A stretch of DNA of 64,000 bases, taken from NCBI GenBank assembly GCA_944384205.1, contig CALWSL010000008.1:1-64000 (forward strand). Direction: 5' to 3'. The position numbers and the translations under genes were made by a program. Positions 62,460 through 64,000 of the stretch are shown here, one piece after another. The stretch is from an uncultured Acetatifactor sp. (lineage in GTDB: Bacteria > Bacillota > Clostridia > Lachnospirales > Lachnospiraceae). Below the pieces are notes generated by a model, which had not been told where the DNA came from, did not search any database, and saw only the letters and a program-made list of their open reading frames with translations. Numbering within the stretch: the stretch's first letter is position 1; each line of letters begins with the position of its first letter.

Positions 62460-63746
62460 ATGACAACGGATATACTCATTGTGGGAAGCGGCTGCGCAGG
62501 TCTTTATGCTGCCCTTCACCTCCCACAGGATAAAGCAATTACTATCATTACCAAAAAAGATTCGGAGAGCAGCGATTCCTTTCTTGCACAGGGCGGAATG
62601 TGTATGCTCAAAGATTCCGGTGATTATGATTCCTATTTTGAAGACACGTTAAGGGCAGGTCATTATGAAAATGATAAAACCTCTGTGGAAATTATGATAA
62701 AATCATCCCCCGACATTGTTGACGATTTGGTCAGCTATGGCGTCGATTTTCAGAGGGAGGAGGACGGTTCCTTTTCCTTCACCAAGGAAGGGGCTCATTC
62801 CACCAAGCGGATTCTTTTTCATAAGGATATCACCGGAAAGGAAATCACCTCTCACTTACTGACACAGGTGAGAAATCGAAAAAATGTGACGATTCTGGAA
62901 AACACCTGTCTTCTGGATTTACTTTGCGAGGGGAATGCCTGCTATGGCGCAGTTGTCCGCAATGCAGACGGGTCTGTATCACGAATCAGCGCAGATTACA
63001 CCCTGCTTGCCACCGGCGGCGTCGGCGGTCTCTACCGTCATTCCACCAATTTCCGGCATCTGACAGGGGATTCCATTGCTATCGCACTAAAGCATAACAT
63101 CCGCACAAAGGATTTGGATTATATTCAGATTCACCCAACCACCCTTTTTTCCGATAAGAAGGAAGACCGAAGCTTTTTAATCTCCGAGTCTGTCCGTGGA
63201 GAGGGCGCACGGCTGTATGACAAAAACATGCAGCGTTTCGTGGACGAACTGCTGCCAAGAGATTTGCTGACGGAAGCAATTTACGCACAGATGAAAAAGG
63301 ACGGAACCGATTTTGTCTGGGAGGATTTGCGTCCCATTCCTACAGAGGAACTCACGCTGCATTTTCCCAATATTGTAGCCCACTGCAAAAAAATGGGGTA
63401 TGACGTTACCAGAGAATGTATCCCTGTAGTACCCGCGCAGCACTATTTTATGGGAGGAATCGAGGTCAACCACCAGTCCAAAACTTCCATGGAACGGCTT
63501 TACGCCATCGGGGAAACCGCCTGCAACGGTGTACACGGCAAAAACCGCCTTGCCAGCAATTCTCTCTTAGAGAGCCTGGTTTTTGCGAAACGGGCAGCCT
63601 TTGACCTTTCAGCGCATTATGAAAGCGCCAATGACAAAGGCAGTGAGCTTTCTACTATGATTAATGAGGATACCGATTTCAACGCTCTTGCACAAAAGTA
63701 CCATGATATGATTATGAATACCATTCAGAAAGGACAGAAAAAATGA
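62460..63746 (+). CDS. nadB: L-aspartate oxidase
   Basis: A 428-residue flavoprotein that oxidises L-aspartate to iminoaspartate for NAD synthesis, in anaerobes with fumarate as acceptor. FAD motif DILIVGSGCAGLYAAL, DSFLAQGGM, HSTKRILFHKDITGKEI, LATGGVGGLYRHSTN, IQIHPTTLF and the RGEGARL and GVHGKNRLASNSLLESLVFAKRAA segments. The C-terminal helical domain is short compared with E. coli NadB (about 540), as in other Clostridia. Start at 62460 by homology; no good ribosome binding site. nadC overlaps its stop (ATGA). Confidence 0.95.
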   Translation: MTTDILIVGSGCAGLYAALHLPQDKAITIITKKDSESSDSFLAQGGMCMLKDSGDYDSYFEDTLRAGHYENDKTSVEIMIKSSPDIVDDLVSYGVDFQREEDGSFSFTKEGAHSTKRILFHKDITGKEITSHLLTQVRNRKNVTILENTCLLDLLCEGNACYGAVVRNADGSVSRISADYTLLATGGVGGLYRHSTNFRHLTGDSIAIALKHNIRTKDLDYIQIHPTTLFSDKKEDRSFLISESVRGEGARLYDKNMQRFVDELLPRDLLTEAIYAQMKKDGTDFVWEDLRPIPTEELTLHFPNIVAHCKKMGYDVTRECIPVVPAQHYFMGGIEVNHQSKTSMERLYAIGETACNGVHGKNRLASNSLLESLVFAKRAAFDLSAHYESANDKGSELSTMINEDTDFNALAQKYHDMIMNTIQKGQKK

Positions 63747-64000
63747 ACAATCCGATTACCTTAACCTTAAATGCAGACCCTTTGATTCTGAGCGCGCTGC
63801 GGGAGGACATCACCAGCGAGGATGTTTCCACCAACAGCGTCACCCCCGAAAAACAGCTTGGCGAAGCCGATTTAATCTGTAAGGAGGACGGCATTATCTG
63901 TGGTCTGGATATTTTTGCAAGGGTATTTACCCTCTTAGACCCTGCTACAAAAGTGGATTTGCTGGCAAAGGACGGCGACGCCGTAACCAAGGGACAGCTT
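63743..64000 (+). CDS. nadC: Nicotinate-nucleotide pyrophosphorylase (carboxylating), 5' part
   Basis: The first 86 codons of a quinolinate phosphoribosyltransferase, cut by the window end. N-terminal domain features: LILSALREDITSEDVSTNSVTP (the EDxxxxD(V/L)ST motif), LICKEDGIICGLDIFARVF and AKDGDAVTKGQ. It overlaps nadB by four bases and completes the de novo route aspartate to nicotinate mononucleotide. AAAGGAC upstream is the likely ribosome binding site. Confidence 0.92.
   Translation, partial: MNNPITLTLNADPLILSALREDITSEDVSTNSVTPEKQLGEADLICKEDGIICGLDIFARVFTLLDPATKVDLLAKDGDAVTKGQL

Noticed and set aside
1..64000. CRISPR array, tRNA or rRNA genes
   Set aside because: No regularly spaced repeats of 24-40 bp with unique spacers, and no tRNA- or rRNA-like sequence noticed on either strand. 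The 21-bp repeat near 38.9 kb has no spacers.

Overview
The window looks like chromosomal DNA of an anaerobic, butyrate-forming, chemotactic Firmicute, most likely a member of the Lachnospiraceae (Clostridia). The grounds are the thl-crt-hbd-bcd-etfB-etfA butyrate cluster, strong AGGAGG ribosome binding sites, TTGACA/TATAAT promoters, a CIRCE heat-shock element, three methyl-accepting chemotaxis proteins, moderate base composition and many small Clostridia-type proteins. This placement is inference; no rRNA or tRNA gene is visible.

Layout. 1-2.8 kb: the 5' end of a group II intron sitting directly behind a terminator, two small proteins, and an hsp20-dnaJ-type operon under a perfect CIRCE site. 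3-19.6 kb: a large tellurium-resistance-type (Ter) stress locus: a divergent TerD protein with an AIM24 protein, a HAD phosphatase and Ca-type P-ATPase, three tandem TerD proteins, TelA, a double-length YceG protein, a rhomboid protease, a YceG-like/trypsin fusion, and the predicted biosynthetic module (HpcH/HpaI-type lyase, ATP-grasp, StiP/PELOTA phosphoribosyltransferase-like, phosphoribosyltransferase/TRSP). This is the best candidate for an under-described system: the proteases are wired into the membrane/metal-sensing half, and a metabolite-making half lies next to it. 19.6-27.1 kb: three chemoreceptors (one ends in a YcgR-like PilZ region) and a NatAB-like ABC exporter. 27.2-36.4 kb: two large membrane proteins, a cysteine-cluster protein, YbaK deacylase, a short leader-like ORF and terminator ahead of a GNAT acetyltransferase, a large solute-binding lipoprotein, a frameshifted small secreted protein and a second GNAT.

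36.9-43.3 kb: the butyrate operon, read leftward. 43.5-48.7 kb: an M23 peptidase gene whose 5' half and upstream region are duplicated (679 bp, one mismatch seen) on either side of a 3.3-kb insert carrying a XRE repressor with twin operators, a Uma2 nuclease and a decayed serine recombinase. 48.7-54.9 kb: ribosome hibernation factor, a DnaA-box-bearing AT-rich spacer, YolD/Y-family polymerase, an SH3-NlpC/P60 cell-wall hydrolase, a thioredoxin reductase and a short-chain dehydrogenase. 54.9-60.4 kb: a TPR-DUF4037 protein, MBL hydrolase, ThyX-like protein, and a ferredoxin divergent from a Crp/Fnr regulator with a shared palindrome at -41.5. 60.5-64 kb: a Cof-type phosphatase and the NAD genes nadA divergent from nadB-nadC (nadC is cut by the window end).

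Start codons were chosen from ribosome binding sites and family alignment from memory. All family assignments come from reading motifs; no database search was run.
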